DNA of 64,000 nucleotides from a virus. The DNA is taken from positions 1 to 64,000 of IMG/VR virus record IMGVR_UViG_3300031758_000040; one strand, written 5' to 3'. Both the position numbers and the translations under genes were made by a program. Below, piece by piece: positions 7,785-16,722 of the stretch. Every line of letters begins with the position of its first letter. The stretch's first letter is position 1. Under the pieces are notes generated by a model. The model ran no database searches. It saw nothing but the letters and a program-made list of their open reading frames with translations, and was not told the DNA's origin.

Positions 7785-9142
7785 GACATCTTATTACTAT
7801 ATTAGTTGTATTTACTGCTCTAGTTTCATATGCACAGCCACCTGATAGTGTTACGATTGAGCTGGCTGATACTCTTGTTCTTAAAAGTGAGTCTAACTTT
7901 GGAGAAAAAGTCGGTCGATTTTTAGGAATAGACAATGACGAAGAAATCAAAAATCTTAAAGAGACAGTTGGCTACCAACAAGAATTGATTGAACAGCTTT
8001 CTTCGATGGCAACAGAGCCGGTAGTAATCATAAAAACTGTTCCTAATCTAGACGAAGCTGCTGCTGCTTCTCTTAAAAAGGACGCTGCATTCTTAGATAA
8101 TCTTCCAAGCACATATAATAGTTTGTCAAAGGGTGATTTAGCGAAGATCACAAAAGAGATAGACGACAAGATTATCGAATTGACTAAACATCGGGATTCT
8201 TTATTAAAAAATAAGGGATCTAATGAACTCATATCTGCAAAGAACAATGTGATTAACTCATTAGAAAGAGAGAAAAAAGTCATAAAGTTGTCCGGCGATG
8301 CAATTGACCTAGAAAACGAAAACGGCTCCTTAAATAGTAAAAACACTGAGTTAAAGGCGCAAGAAGACAGACTCAGAAAATACTTATATACTGCGTTAAT
8401 TTTTCTTACTCTTCTTATTCTTCTTATATCAGTTATTCTTCAGAGAAGAGCTATTAAGTCTAAAGACGGAACCATTGAAGAGCAGTTTGCAAACATCAAT
8501 AAAAAGAACACGTATCTTGAGTATGCAGCTAGACTTATTCGTCATGATATGCACAGCGGTATCAATACATATATGCCTAGAGGAATTAACGGATTAGAAA
8601 AAAGAATATCTCAAGAAGAAATGAAACAGGCTAAGCTTGATACTTCATTTAAGATGTTAAAAGAGGGCTTAGCTCACACCCAGAGAGTCTACACCAGCGT
8701 TTATGAGTTTACTAATATCGTAAAGAAGAATGTTATTCTAGAAAGGAAAAAAATAGACTTGACTGAACTAATAAATACTTTTGTGTCGACTACTTCTTAC
8801 TCTTCCCAAGTCGAGGTTGAGAAACTCATAGAAGCAGAAGTCAATTCAACTCTTTTCTGTAATGCAGTAGATAACTTAATCAAAAATGGGTTAAAGTACA
8901 ACGATAGTCAAGAAAAGAACGTTAGAATTTATATGAAAGGCAACGACCTGATTATACAAGACAACGGTCGAGGGTTGGATAGTAAAGAATTTGACAAGAT
9001 TAAATTAGCACACGCAGTTGGCGAAGATGCAGGACTAGGCATTAATATAAGTATTGCGATCTTAGAAGAACACGGTTTCAAGGTTTCTTGTGAGAAGGTT
9101 GAAACCGGAACAAAAATAAAAATAAGTATTAAAAATGATTGA
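7781..9142 (+). CDS. Second sensor histidine kinase with signal peptide
   Basis: 453 residues. A signal peptide (LITILVVFTALVSYAQ) leads to a periplasmic region of about 180 residues rich in coiled-coil heptads, then a membrane helix at about 202-220. The DHp helix RHDMHSGINTYMPRG (His255) is nearly identical to that of the upstream kinase. The ATPase domain has DNLIKNGLKYND and IQDNGRG; the last glycine box reads GEDAGLGIN instead of GTGLGLN. The two kinases are paralogues with exchanged sensor modules, one looking outward and one inward. The gene overlaps the regulator gene by eight bases. Confidence 0.93.
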   Translation: MRHLITILVVFTALVSYAQPPDSVTIELADTLVLKSESNFGEKVGRFLGIDNDEEIKNLKETVGYQQELIEQLSSMATEPVVIIKTVPNLDEAAAASLKKDAAFLDNLPSTYNSLSKGDLAKITKEIDDKIIELTKHRDSLLKNKGSNELISAKNNVINSLEREKKVIKLSGDAIDLENENGSLNSKNTELKAQEDRLRKYLYTALIFLTLLILLISVILQRRAIKSKDGTIEEQFANINKKNTYLEYAARLIRHDMHSGINTYMPRGINGLEKRISQEEMKQAKLDTSFKMLKEGLAHTQRVYTSVYEFTNIVKKNVILERKKIDLTELINTFVSTTSYSSQVEVEKLIEAEVNSTLFCNAVDNLIKNGLKYNDSQEKNVRIYMKGNDLIIQDNGRGLDSKEFDKIKLAHAVGEDAGLGINISIAILEEHGFKVSCEKVETGTKIKISIKND

Positions 9143-9566
9143 CTCGATTTTACTGGTGGATGACGAAAGCTTATTCCACCTAGTTTTTGAAGACGCCTGT
9201 AGTCTTCTAGACATCTCTCTTTCTCTTGAGAGTATTGACAGTGCTGACCAGGCAGCTAAGATGGCAGAAAACTGGCAAAAGGGAACACTACCTAAACCTG
9301 AGTGTGTTTTCGTAGACTTAAACATTATCGGTTCTTCTTATGATGGTATTGAGCTTATTCGCAAGATCAACTTTGAATACGGGGATGGAGTAGTGATTGG
9401 AATCATTTCATCTTCAAACGAACCTGAAGAACAGGCAAAAGCTCTAAAGGCCGGTGCTCAATTCTGGATCATCAAATCCGATGATATCGAGCCGCGTCTT
9501 GAAGAATTTAAAAAAGATTTTGAAGGTTATAAAAATAGAACAACATCATTCAAAATCTACAAATAA
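9135..9566 (+). CDS. Stand-alone response regulator (REC domain)
   Basis: The 143-residue receiver domain has the acidic pair D9/D10 in LLVDDES, phospho-acceptor D61 in CVFVDLN, a serine at the switch position (GIISSS) and K114 in WIIKSD. There is no DNA-binding output domain, so it must act by protein contact. Tight coupling to both kinases makes it their likely partner. Confidence 0.93.
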   Translation: MIDSILLVDDESLFHLVFEDACSLLDISLSLESIDSADQAAKMAENWQKGTLPKPECVFVDLNIIGSSYDGIELIRKINFEYGDGVVIGIISSSNEPEEQAKALKAGAQFWIIKSDDIEPRLEEFKKDFEGYKNRTTSFKIYK

Positions 9567-9569
9567 CTT

Positions 9570-10148
9570 ATGGAATTAAACAAACTGACTCGCGACTGGT
9601 TACTGGACTTGCACCACACTAAGAGGCTTACTCTAGAGGGAAACATACTTAAAGTTATTCAAGCTGCTGAGGGTGATGAAGAATTTAAGAAATATTTATC
9701 GGATGCATTAGAAAAGGACAAAGAAAATAGACGTAAGCGACTCGAGATTACTAAACAGGTTCAAGAAAGAAATCGCGAATTATCTGCATCTGGGGAAGAG
9801 ATCAAACGAATTAATGATGAGCTAAAAGAAGCTCTTGAAGAAGCGGAAGAAGCAAAACATGAAGCGTTACAAGCAAAAGATGAAGCGCTAAATGATTTAG
9901 ACTTGATGCAAAAACGATCGCAATTTGAACTAATAGGAACGATTGTTAGAGTTGCGCTCTTTATCGTTCTAGGAGTCGGAATCGTTACTACTATTATGTA
10001 TGCAATTGCAATGTGGACCGGAAAGGATACGCAGATCATAGGCTCTACATGGAGTAACATGTTTGGAATCTTGCTAACTAATGCATTCTCTATAATCGGA
10101 ACGATCATGGGAGTAAAATACGCTAGTGAGAAACCAAAATCAGAATAA
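9570..10148 (+). CDS. Coiled-coil membrane protein
   Basis: Residues about 50-115 form a long charged coiled coil (KEALEEAEEAKHEALQAKDE), followed by two membrane helices at about 122-148 and 160-183. The protein has no enzymatic motif. Starting three bases after the regulator gene, it is a candidate output component, for example a membrane effector contacted by the phosphorylated regulator. Confidence 0.8.
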   Translation: MELNKLTRDWLLDLHHTKRLTLEGNILKVIQAAEGDEEFKKYLSDALEKDKENRRKRLEITKQVQERNRELSASGEEIKRINDELKEALEEAEEAKHEALQAKDEALNDLDLMQKRSQFELIGTIVRVALFIVLGVGIVTTIMYAIAMWTGKDTQIIGSTWSNMFGILLTNAFSIIGTIMGVKYASEKPKSE

Positions 10149-10166
10149 AAAAATAATCAATCTAAA

Positions 10167-10469
10167 ATGGAAGCAGAAAAGAAAAAATATTTTTTCGGTT
10201 GGGAAAACTTAAGGTGGGGAATCAAGGAATTGATTAACATGTACTCCGCTAAAAAATCTTACTTTTCAAAGAAAAGAATCGAATCAGGAGTCGCTTTCTT
10301 AGTGGCACAATGGGGAATGGTTTTCTTCTTATTAGAAAAACACGCGGACCTTTCTATGACTGACATGTTGATGTGGGCAGGTGCTGAATTTGCGATTTCA
10401 GGTTACATGTTGTCTCAAATACAGAAAGAAAAAAAGGAGAATGCCTCTATATCTGAAGAAGAGTCATGA
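10167..10469 (+). CDS. Small membrane protein, possible holin
   Basis: The 100-residue protein has two hydrophobic segments (about 39-56 and 65-83) between a basic N terminus and an acidic C-terminal tail. The arrangement suits a holin or a regulator of lysis, but no family signature decides it. It is the fifth gene of the signalling operon. Confidence 0.7.
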   Translation: MEAEKKKYFFGWENLRWGIKELINMYSAKKSYFSKKRIESGVAFLVAQWGMVFFLLEKHADLSMTDMLMWAGAEFAISGYMLSQIQKEKKENASISEEES

Positions 10470-10693
10470 CATTTGTGAAGGGAGATCGATTCATCCACTA
10501 TGGAAGTAGACAGACAGTCACTGGAATAGTTGAGAAGGTGAACCAAAAGTTCGCCTTCGATCTCATTCATGGAGTAAAGATAGTAAAATTAGAAATAGTT
10601 TCTGAGAAGGGAGAGAAATTCGATTCCAATCAGTGTAGAAAGATAGAAAGAGATCTCCTACCTAAATTCATAAGAAGACTTAAAAACTTGTGA
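10466..10693 (+). CDS. Small basic protein, 75 aa
   Basis: Starts inside the stop of the previous gene (ATGA). The N-terminal strands VKGDRFIHYGSRQTVTGIVEKV suggest a small beta-barrel and the C terminus is basic. Function unknown. Confidence 0.65.
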   Translation: MTFVKGDRFIHYGSRQTVTGIVEKVNQKFAFDLIHGVKIVKLEIVSEKGEKFDSNQCRKIERDLLPKFIRRLKNL

Positions 10694-11599
10694 CTACTTA
10701 ACGGAAGCTAAGAGTCTTTTTATTCCGTTCGTAGAATCATGGTTTTCTATCAGGGCTCCCATTAGCTTGGAGAGTAGATAAGCGTTTTGAGTAGAGTTAG
10801 GTCGCCCGCTCTGAGAACTAATTATTAGGCTCTTAAGAACCTTTTGCATGGAGGCAACTTCTTCTTTTTCTGGAGAAACTGATCTTGCTATCTCTATAGC
10901 CGAGTCAACTACATCATTGGGGATCTCAGTCTTTGCTAAGGGTTCGATTGAATCTTCTAAGAAATCCAGTAAAGTCTCGTATCGCGCGATCGACTCAACA
11001 AGATCAGCAAACTCACGTACTTTCTCTTTATTTTCACCGCCTGTCATAAAGAGCTCATATACTTGTGCGGAACTAAAGTCTGTTAGTTGCTGACGTGTGA
11101 TATCACTATTAGTTCTACCTAATAATAAAGCTGCGTCCTGTGTTGCCTTAGGCAAAAGAGTAGGATCGACTGAGAAACTTATTTTTGTGACGTAAGTATT
11201 GATTCTACTGTCAATAAAAGTCTTGGGAACGCTCTTACTTTCATAGTACTTTAGGCTAGAAAAAGTATCGAATATGGAGCTAGGGCTTACTCGTTTTTTC
11301 GCGGCAGTCATCGAACTCGTCGGTATCAGGACTTTAATGCTTATCTTGTCTTGGGAAACGACATCCGATAAGAAATCATTTGGGCTAATCCTTATCGTGA
11401 CATCAATGTCCCGATTACCGTTTATTTTTATCTCATGTAGAAAAGGAGATATTCTCTCCTCTAAGATTTCTTTTAGTTTTTTCTCAAATCTTGAGTTTAT
11501 GTCTTGATTGAAGGTTTCCTGAGAATCAAACTCTATCGAGTAGTACTCTAATTGCGACTCATTAAGTCTGGTAAAATCCCTGAATCCTGCTACTTCCAT
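10694..11599 (-). CDS. Tagged cargo protein, 301 aa
   Basis: The N terminus MEVAGFRDFTRLNES carries the tag with cleavage-type LNE. The remaining 285 residues are mixed alpha/beta with no recognised family. It is last in a leftward run starting at 14110; one base separates it from the upstream gene. Confidence 0.75.
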   Translation of the reverse strand: MEVAGFRDFTRLNESQLEYYSIEFDSQETFNQDINSRFEKKLKEILEERISPFLHEIKINGNRDIDVTIRISPNDFLSDVVSQDKISIKVLIPTSSMTAAKKRVSPSSIFDTFSSLKYYESKSVPKTFIDSRINTYVTKISFSVDPTLLPKATQDAALLLGRTNSDITRQQLTDFSSAQVYELFMTGGENKEKVREFADLVESIARYETLLDFLEDSIEPLAKTEIPNDVVDSAIEIARSVSPEKEEVASMQKVLKSLIISSQSGRPNSTQNAYLLSKLMGALIENHDSTNGIKRLLASVK

Positions 11600-11600
11600 C

Positions 11601-11981
11601 TTAAAACATTAAAAAATCGAGACCGCTATTCATCGCAAGATCAAAGAAGCCTTGAGCAGAGTCTCGATACATCTCTTGTGGAACTTCGCCCCTACCTGTC
11701 TTTGCGTAAACTGTGACAGTATCATCATCCAAGTTGAGCTCCATAAAGTAAGAGTGAGGGCCATACTGAAACCTAAAAACTATTGGGTCCTCGTGGTAAT
11801 CACCAACCCTTACTCTCGTCGCTCCAGCGTCCTCCAGAAACTCTCTTATCTGATTTATTTGGTCCACCATCTCAGAAGCATAAAGGTCACTCTGAGTGAA
11901 CTCTAGATCCTGAAGCCGCCCTTCCTGATCTATGTATGCCTCATTTATGAATTCTCCATATGATAGCACCAATCGATTCAT
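11601..11981 (-). CDS. Tagged cargo protein, 126 aa
   Basis: The N terminus MNRLVLSYGEFINEAY is a very clear copy of the tag. The body is acidic, with strand-rich segments around residues 55-100 (VRVGDYHEDPIVFRFQYG). It shares one base with the upstream gene's stop. Confidence 0.8.
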   Translation of the reverse strand: MNRLVLSYGEFINEAYIDQEGRLQDLEFTQSDLYASEMVDQINQIREFLEDAGATRVRVGDYHEDPIVFRFQYGPHSYFMELNLDDDTVTVYAKTGRGEVPQEMYRDSAQGFFDLAMNSGLDFLMF

Positions 11982-14110
11982 TAGAAATCAGTATCAATTG
12001 ATATTCTTTTAACAGCTGACCCAGCTAAGAGTAATTTTAGATCATAAGTATCGTACCCAGTCGCACCATAAAACTTGTTGCGGAATGTCTCATCGGACAT
12101 ATAAGAATCATCAGTAAACATTGCTCTAAGCGTATCAATGCTTGTTCGATATCTTTTCTTATCAGTTTCCTTAATGGCTGTGCTGTTTTTTACTTTAGTT
12201 GAAATGCCATCGATTGTTTTCTTCCAATTATTATCATATTCCGGCTTAAGAACCTCGTCCCATGCGTTACCTTCATCGTCATTCCAGCCTTTGTATGCTG
12301 AAAAAGTATCAGAACTCTCAACGAAGGTCTTGATAGCGGTTCCAACCGCAATTAACGCTTTATCGATTTCAGCAGTAGTTGCGCCAGTTCCTGAGCTTGC
12401 GACGGTGGCTGAACCTTCGTTGTAGGCAAACGGATTGCCAGTTCCATAAAAAGCCTGAAGCTTCGTAGTTGTTGCGGGAATAGTTGCTTCCCAAGCATTA
12501 TTGAGCCACACCTTCCATTTTCCGTCAAGCCATCGATAACCGTAACCATCATTGGCTAATTTCCATTTTTTGTCCGATCCTTTTACATATAAATCAAATG
12601 TTACCTTTTTCCCAGCTGCATTTGCTTTAGTTGCAACTGCTTTGATTGATGCAGCATTACTCCCTTTAAAAAATGTACCACTACTTCCTTTTTTTCTAGT
12701 ATGGACACGTTCACTAACTAACTTATATTCCCATTCTGGCATGGTCTGTAAGTAGTAAATTTCTGAGCTAGCTGCAGTAGACCCTCCGCCTCCTCCACTA
12801 GACTTCTTCTTTTTCTTTACAGCAACTGTGCCTGTCCCAGCGACAGCCGTTCCTGCAGCAACGTCAAACCCTTCTAATATTAGGAAGGATCCGTCAAGGC
12901 TTATATAAGTCTTAGATTCAGTGACCTGACCGAATTCCTTAAGCAGTCGATTCACAAAGTCAGATTTAATGACTTGCGCGTCATTATCTGGATATTTAGG
13001 ATCAATTAGGCCGGCTTTAAGAAACTGGATTAGAGCTTTAGTCTTGTCTCCATAGTCGCCTACCATAGGTACAGCGGCAACGAAATTCTTTACGTGACCA
13101 ACATTAGCTAGGGCTCCGCTAGAATAAGTAGGTAGATATTTAACTAGGATTTCTTGAAACTTCTTAAACTCGGCGTCTCCTCTCAATCCATACTTGAATC
13201 CCTCAGCTGGAACTTTAATGCCTCCAGTATCAAGCTCAGCTTCTGCTTGTGCTCTAGTGATCTCAGCATTAAACTTATCAGGATCAAATCCGACTACAGT
13301 TGTTGAGAGTTCCTCAACAAGTCGATGACCGCTTACTCCAATGTAAAAGGATGACTCCAATACAGCTGGGGTCATTGCGACTTTATCCAAAAGCTTTTGA
13401 GTGATTCCAGTCTCAAGGTCCTCACCAGACCAGTCATAGATTCCATAACCTCCATTTAGTCCCATCACAAAGATCGGCGAGTCGTTTCCTAGCTTGTTTG
13501 CACCGAGCTCTTTCTTTATCTTAGCCATGATTGGGTTTGCGGCGGCGATGGGATCCTTCATGATCTTACGGTAAGTCTCCTTCATCCAAGTGATTAACTT
13601 AGAATCTGCTGAATCCTTGATTGAAGAAGAAGCGACTGGCACTGTGAAAGTAGCCTTTGATGTTGCTGCTTGGATTGCAGCAGTCTCTCCAGTGTTTAGG
13701 ATCGCGCCAGTCTTAGCCAGCTCTAACTCATCTTGACGAACATACTTTACCGCAGAGTTGATTCCTCCAATCTCGGCCTTGCTTCCGATTGTAAATGTGA
13801 TTAACTGTTTACGAGAACTGTCTTGTGAGACTGTATACACAACTAAGTTAGTTGTTAAGTCATTTAATCCAGGATAATTATTGATAACTGATGGCTGCTG
13901 CTTAATAAAGTTCACAATCGCAGTGAACCCAGAAGGAGTTAGTTTCTGATCAGCAGTCAAAACGTCTGCATCGTTTACTATCTTTATGTCTAAAGTTCGT
14001 GAATCCTTTGGGATAAGAACGACTTTATGACCCATTCCGGCCTTTACTCTTACTTTATCAGACTCTACGATTCTTGTCCATTTGCCTAAGCGAGATGTGC
14101 TATTCTTCAT
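11981..14110 (-). CDS. Large tagged late protein, 709 aa
   Basis: The start region MKNSTSRLGKWTRIVESDK is a longer, diverged tag ending in IVES. Residues about 20-430 form one mixed domain; a KKKKKSSGGGGGS linker follows near 435; the next 110 residues are rich in W, Y and G and resemble a repeat of beta hairpins; the C terminus (about 580-709) is helical. No family is recognised. Its size and promoter make it a candidate abundant internal virion protein. Confidence 0.8.
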   Translation of the reverse strand: MKNSTSRLGKWTRIVESDKVRVKAGMGHKVVLIPKDSRTLDIKIVNDADVLTADQKLTPSGFTAIVNFIKQQPSVINNYPGLNDLTTNLVVYTVSQDSSRKQLITFTIGSKAEIGGINSAVKYVRQDELELAKTGAILNTGETAAIQAATSKATFTVPVASSSIKDSADSKLITWMKETYRKIMKDPIAAANPIMAKIKKELGANKLGNDSPIFVMGLNGGYGIYDWSGEDLETGITQKLLDKVAMTPAVLESSFYIGVSGHRLVEELSTTVVGFDPDKFNAEITRAQAEAELDTGGIKVPAEGFKYGLRGDAEFKKFQEILVKYLPTYSSGALANVGHVKNFVAAVPMVGDYGDKTKALIQFLKAGLIDPKYPDNDAQVIKSDFVNRLLKEFGQVTESKTYISLDGSFLILEGFDVAAGTAVAGTGTVAVKKKKKSSGGGGGSTAASSEIYYLQTMPEWEYKLVSERVHTRKKGSSGTFFKGSNAASIKAVATKANAAGKKVTFDLYVKGSDKKWKLANDGYGYRWLDGKWKVWLNNAWEATIPATTTKLQAFYGTGNPFAYNEGSATVASSGTGATTAEIDKALIAVGTAIKTFVESSDTFSAYKGWNDDEGNAWDEVLKPEYDNNWKKTIDGISTKVKNSTAIKETDKKRYRTSIDTLRAMFTDDSYMSDETFRNKFYGATGYDTYDLKLLLAGSAVKRISIDTDF

Positions 14111-14132
14111 GCCAAGTTGTCTATTTATTTTT

Positions 14133-14141
14133 ATTATTTAT
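14133..14141 (-). promoter_or_regulatory. Late promoter (leftward)
   Basis: Reads GATAAATAA on the minus strand, upstream of the gene starting at 14110. Confidence 0.55.
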
Positions 14142-14469
14142 CCTGCTCGTTAGCTAGCTTTTCCCAGTATTCCTTATTTGATTTTTCCAGATATTCCTTT
14201 TCCTGCTTATTTAGAGGACGTTCAAGTCTCTGCCAAAGGTCTATCACTAGTTCCTGTAGGTAGGGGGGCAGGAAGTGCCAGTTAACAGCGTCAAGCCCGT
14301 TCTCATCTAGCATCTTCTCAAAGCTGATAGCGTGATCGCAAAAATCTCGAAGGCTTGGATATTTTTCTTTGCTCACATGTTGGGTCACCAAGGTAAACCA
14401 TGTTGAATCGTGTATTGAAATTTCCCACTTTTCCAAGAAATCCATTCTTTCTTTGTCAGTATAAGTCAT
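14134..14469 (-). CDS. Hypothetical protein, 111 aa
   Basis: I place the start at the internal ATG at 14469 (MTYTDKERMDFLEKWE); the frame stays open further upstream, but that stretch reads through the AT-rich divergent promoter region. The product is a charged helical protein of unknown function, divergent from the sigma factor gene. Confidence 0.7.
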   Translation of the reverse strand: MTYTDKERMDFLEKWEISIHDSTWFTLVTQHVSKEKYPSLRDFCDHAISFEKMLDENGLDAVNWHFLPPYLQELVIDLWQRLERPLNKQEKEYLEKSNKEYWEKLANEQDK

Positions 14470-14541
14470 AATAGTCGCTTTTTTATTTAAACTATTCAAT
14501 TTTTTTAAGTTTTTTATTAACAATACTATTTTAAACAATTA
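14470..14541. promoter_or_regulatory. Divergent AT-rich intergenic promoter region
   Basis: The 72 bases between the leftward gene at 14469 and the sigma gene are almost pure A/T, including TTTTTTAAG and TACTATTTTAAAC. They must carry both promoters, but no clean -33/-7 pair stands out. Confidence 0.4.
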
Positions 14542-15417
14542 ATGGCAAAATTACGAGACTTAAAGATCTCAAGCGAAAGGCTTACCAATAGAACTGACAA
14601 CACTAACCGGTACTTTAACGAGATTGAAAAGATTAAGATGCTTTCTCCAGATGAGGAGTTCAAGGTTGCTACTAGGGCACAGGAAGGAGATAGAGAGGCG
14701 ATTGATCGATTAGTTAGAGCAAACTTAAGATTTGTGGTTTCTGTTGCCAAACAGTACTCAAACTCCGAGACTTCTCTTGATGATCTGATCTGTCAGGGAA
14801 ACGTTGGACTAATCTATGCAGCGGAAACCTTTGATCCGACTCGAGGATTCAAATTCATCTCTTATGCTGTATGGCACATACGCCGAGAGATACTACACTA
14901 TTTTACCGTTAATTCTAGGACAGTAAAACTTCCTCAAAGCATAGTTACAGTGTTAAGTCATATCAAGAGAATCGACGAGACTGTGTTACAAGCAGAAGGT
15001 CGAACTGCAACGGTTGAGGAGATACAGGAAGAACTTGCAAAAAACGGAAAGATATTTAGTGAGACCCAGATAAAAGGGATACTTTCAGCTGAGTCAAGAG
15101 TCTCTGCATTAGAGTCCAGTGATTTTGAGGAAGGCATCTCTCCTATTGAGTGGATATCTTCTGGTTCTAGTGCAGCAGAAGGAGTGAAAAAGATGGACTT
15201 AGATGTCGTTACTGACCGTATGCTATCTACTCTTAAACCCATCCAAAAGGAGGTCGTTTCAAGAAGATTAGGAATCGGTTTAGCTGAACCTGAAACGCTA
15301 GCGAATATCGCTGATAGCTTTGATCGAACGCCGGAATGGGCTCGACAAGTGTACGATCAAGCGATAAGAAAACTAAAAGCTCGATTCATCACTAGAGCAA
15401 GTTACATGAACCTTTAG
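14542..15417 (+). CDS. RpoD-like sigma-70 factor
   Basis: The 291-residue protein has the size and layout of Bacteroidota primary sigma factors: a short N terminus (LRDLKISSERLTNRTDNTNRY), region 1.2, region 2 with ANLRFVVSVAKQY, DDLICQGNVGLI and GFKFISYAVWHIRREI, region 3, and a region 4 helix-turn-helix near 240-285. Region 2.4 (AVWHIRREILHYF) differs from the host-type AVWWIRQSI, which suggests changed -10 recognition. Likely it redirects host RNA polymerase to a phage promoter class. Confidence 0.93.
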   Translation: MAKLRDLKISSERLTNRTDNTNRYFNEIEKIKMLSPDEEFKVATRAQEGDREAIDRLVRANLRFVVSVAKQYSNSETSLDDLICQGNVGLIYAAETFDPTRGFKFISYAVWHIRREILHYFTVNSRTVKLPQSIVTVLSHIKRIDETVLQAEGRTATVEEIQEELAKNGKIFSETQIKGILSAESRVSALESSDFEEGISPIEWISSGSSAAEGVKKMDLDVVTDRMLSTLKPIQKEVVSRRLGIGLAEPETLANIADSFDRTPEWARQVYDQAIRKLKARFITRASYMNL

Positions 15418-16001
15418 TCTAGACCTTCCAAGTAACCTCTACGAGTCCTGGTCTTTACTGGAAAATATGGAGAATTACTGTAATAGTTCTTCTCTGTAAA
15501 GTCTAGGTGGTCTAGCGACCATCGCATGGCTTTACGATAGAAATCTAAATCGTCCCTGAAAGATCCCTCTGGAAATTGTTTTATCCTCTGATCCATCTCA
15601 CCGACTGTTCTGAACATTTGACCCATTGAGATTTTTTGAGGAGTGAGTCGTTTGATCCTAAAGCCTGCCGGATAGAAGCCTATCGCAAACTGATTCCTAG
15701 AAGTGTATCCTGGATAGCCTATTACTAGCGTACGGTTTGATAACTGCACAGGTGAAGAAACTATTTCAAGACCCAGTGCTTTAAGGTCTTCTAGTTCAGG
15801 CGACTCAAGTATTCCTGAGTAGATCTCATCGGTTGACAGCATCGCAGCTGTTCCTTGTTTTCTAAGAGCTGCCTTTATCTCAGACTGTGGAATTAAACCA
15901 AGGTCAACGAGTCTACGTAGGTGTTTTAATTTCGTATCAAAATCTTCCTCGTTCTCATTTATCCTAGAGAAGGAACTAAAGTTTGCAACGAATCTTTTCA
16001 T
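15414..16001 (-). CDS. Tagged cargo protein, LGLI family
   Basis: The tag MKRFVANFSSFSRINENEED is followed by TKLKHLRRLVDLGLIPQSE, a module also present in the tagged proteins at 19188 and 47580. The rest (about 120 residues) is unique. The gene converges on the sigma factor and overlaps its 3' end by four bases. Confidence 0.8.
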   Translation of the reverse strand: MKRFVANFSSFSRINENEEDFDTKLKHLRRLVDLGLIPQSEIKAALRKQGTAAMLSTDEIYSGILESPELEDLKALGLEIVSSPVQLSNRTLVIGYPGYTSRNQFAIGFYPAGFRIKRLTPQKISMGQMFRTVGEMDQRIKQFPEGSFRDDLDFYRKAMRWSLDHLDFTEKNYYSNSPYFPVKTRTRRGYLEGLD

Positions 16002-16002
16002 C

Positions 16003-16419
16003 TTACATCAAACCGTATTTTCTCTGTAGTTCTTCTGCTCTAGAGATCTTTGCAGTGTCTTCCTTAGTCACGTTAGTGAATCGAGACTTGATCTTAGCTG
16101 CGTGTCTAGCGTTAGCGCTCCCTTGAGGATATTGAGCGACCTCCTTCATCATCGGGTGCAACACCTTTAAGTTCTGATTGATGAATGCTTTTGCCTTACT
16201 CATGATCGCTCCCTTCATCTGGGTGCTATCGATTATGTCACAAACAGTATCGATCCACTTAAGAAAGCTAAAACCGTCTGCCGTGCCTGCACTTACCTCT
16301 GCCATGAGAGCCTCAGTGCTTTGTTTGTATAGATCTTCCAACCTGGACTCCTCAGAAGGGTCTTCTAAGTTCTCATAGATCCTGCTAAACCTTGAAAAAG
16401 AGTGTACGTGATTCTTCAC
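16003..16419 (-). CDS. Tagged cargo protein, 138 aa
   Basis: Begins MKNHVHSFSRFSRIYENLED, closely related in tag to the next gene leftward. The body is helical, with a basic C-terminal third. Function unknown. Confidence 0.78.
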   Translation of the reverse strand: MKNHVHSFSRFSRIYENLEDPSEESRLEDLYKQSTEALMAEVSAGTADGFSFLKWIDTVCDIIDSTQMKGAIMSKAKAFINQNLKVLHPMMKEVAQYPQGSANARHAAKIKSRFTNVTKEDTAKISRAEELQRKYGLM

Positions 16420-16422
16420 CTT

Positions 16423-16596
16423 TTAGGATTTTTTATTATTTATCTTTTCGGTATCGTCTTTGTCGACAGAGTTTGATTGATCAGAACTACCTGAGTGTAC
16501 TCCACATAATGGGCAGACGCTTGGCTTGGGCTTTTTCCTTATTCCTAGGGCCTTTTCATACATGGCGACCTCTTCAGAAAGGGTGTACTTTCGCAT
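16423..16596 (-). CDS. Small CxxC protein, 57 aa
   Basis: Translates from ATG at 16596 as a basic helix followed by CPLCGVH and an acidic tail, a possible half zinc knuckle. Its 3' end overlaps the late promoter of the next gene. Confidence 0.5.
   Translation of the reverse strand: MRKYTLSEEVAMYEKALGIRKKPKPSVCPLCGVHSGSSDQSNSVDKDDTEKINNKKS
16436..16444 (-). promoter_or_regulatory. Late promoter (leftward)
   Basis: GATAAATAA on the minus strand, 16 bases before the gene starting at 16419. Confidence 0.6.
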
Positions 16597-16600
16597 TACC

Positions 16601-16711
16601 CTACTTGGTAGACTTTTCTAGTTTCGAGATGGCCTCTCGATTCTTCTCTATTAGAGAAAGGTGCTTCTTAAGATTACGACGGTTTCTGGGTTTGGTCTCG
16701 TGTTTCTTCAT
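16601..16711 (-). CDS. Very small basic protein, 36 aa
   Basis: MKKHETKPRNRRNLKKHL and a short helix, strongly basic. It lies four bases upstream of the CxxC gene and follows the 328-residue tagged gene, in the same operon direction. It may bind nucleic acid; small size limits confidence. Confidence 0.45.
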   Translation of the reverse strand: MKKHETKPRNRRNLKKHLSLIEKNREAISKLEKSTK

Positions 16712-16722
16712 GGCGTGGGTTT

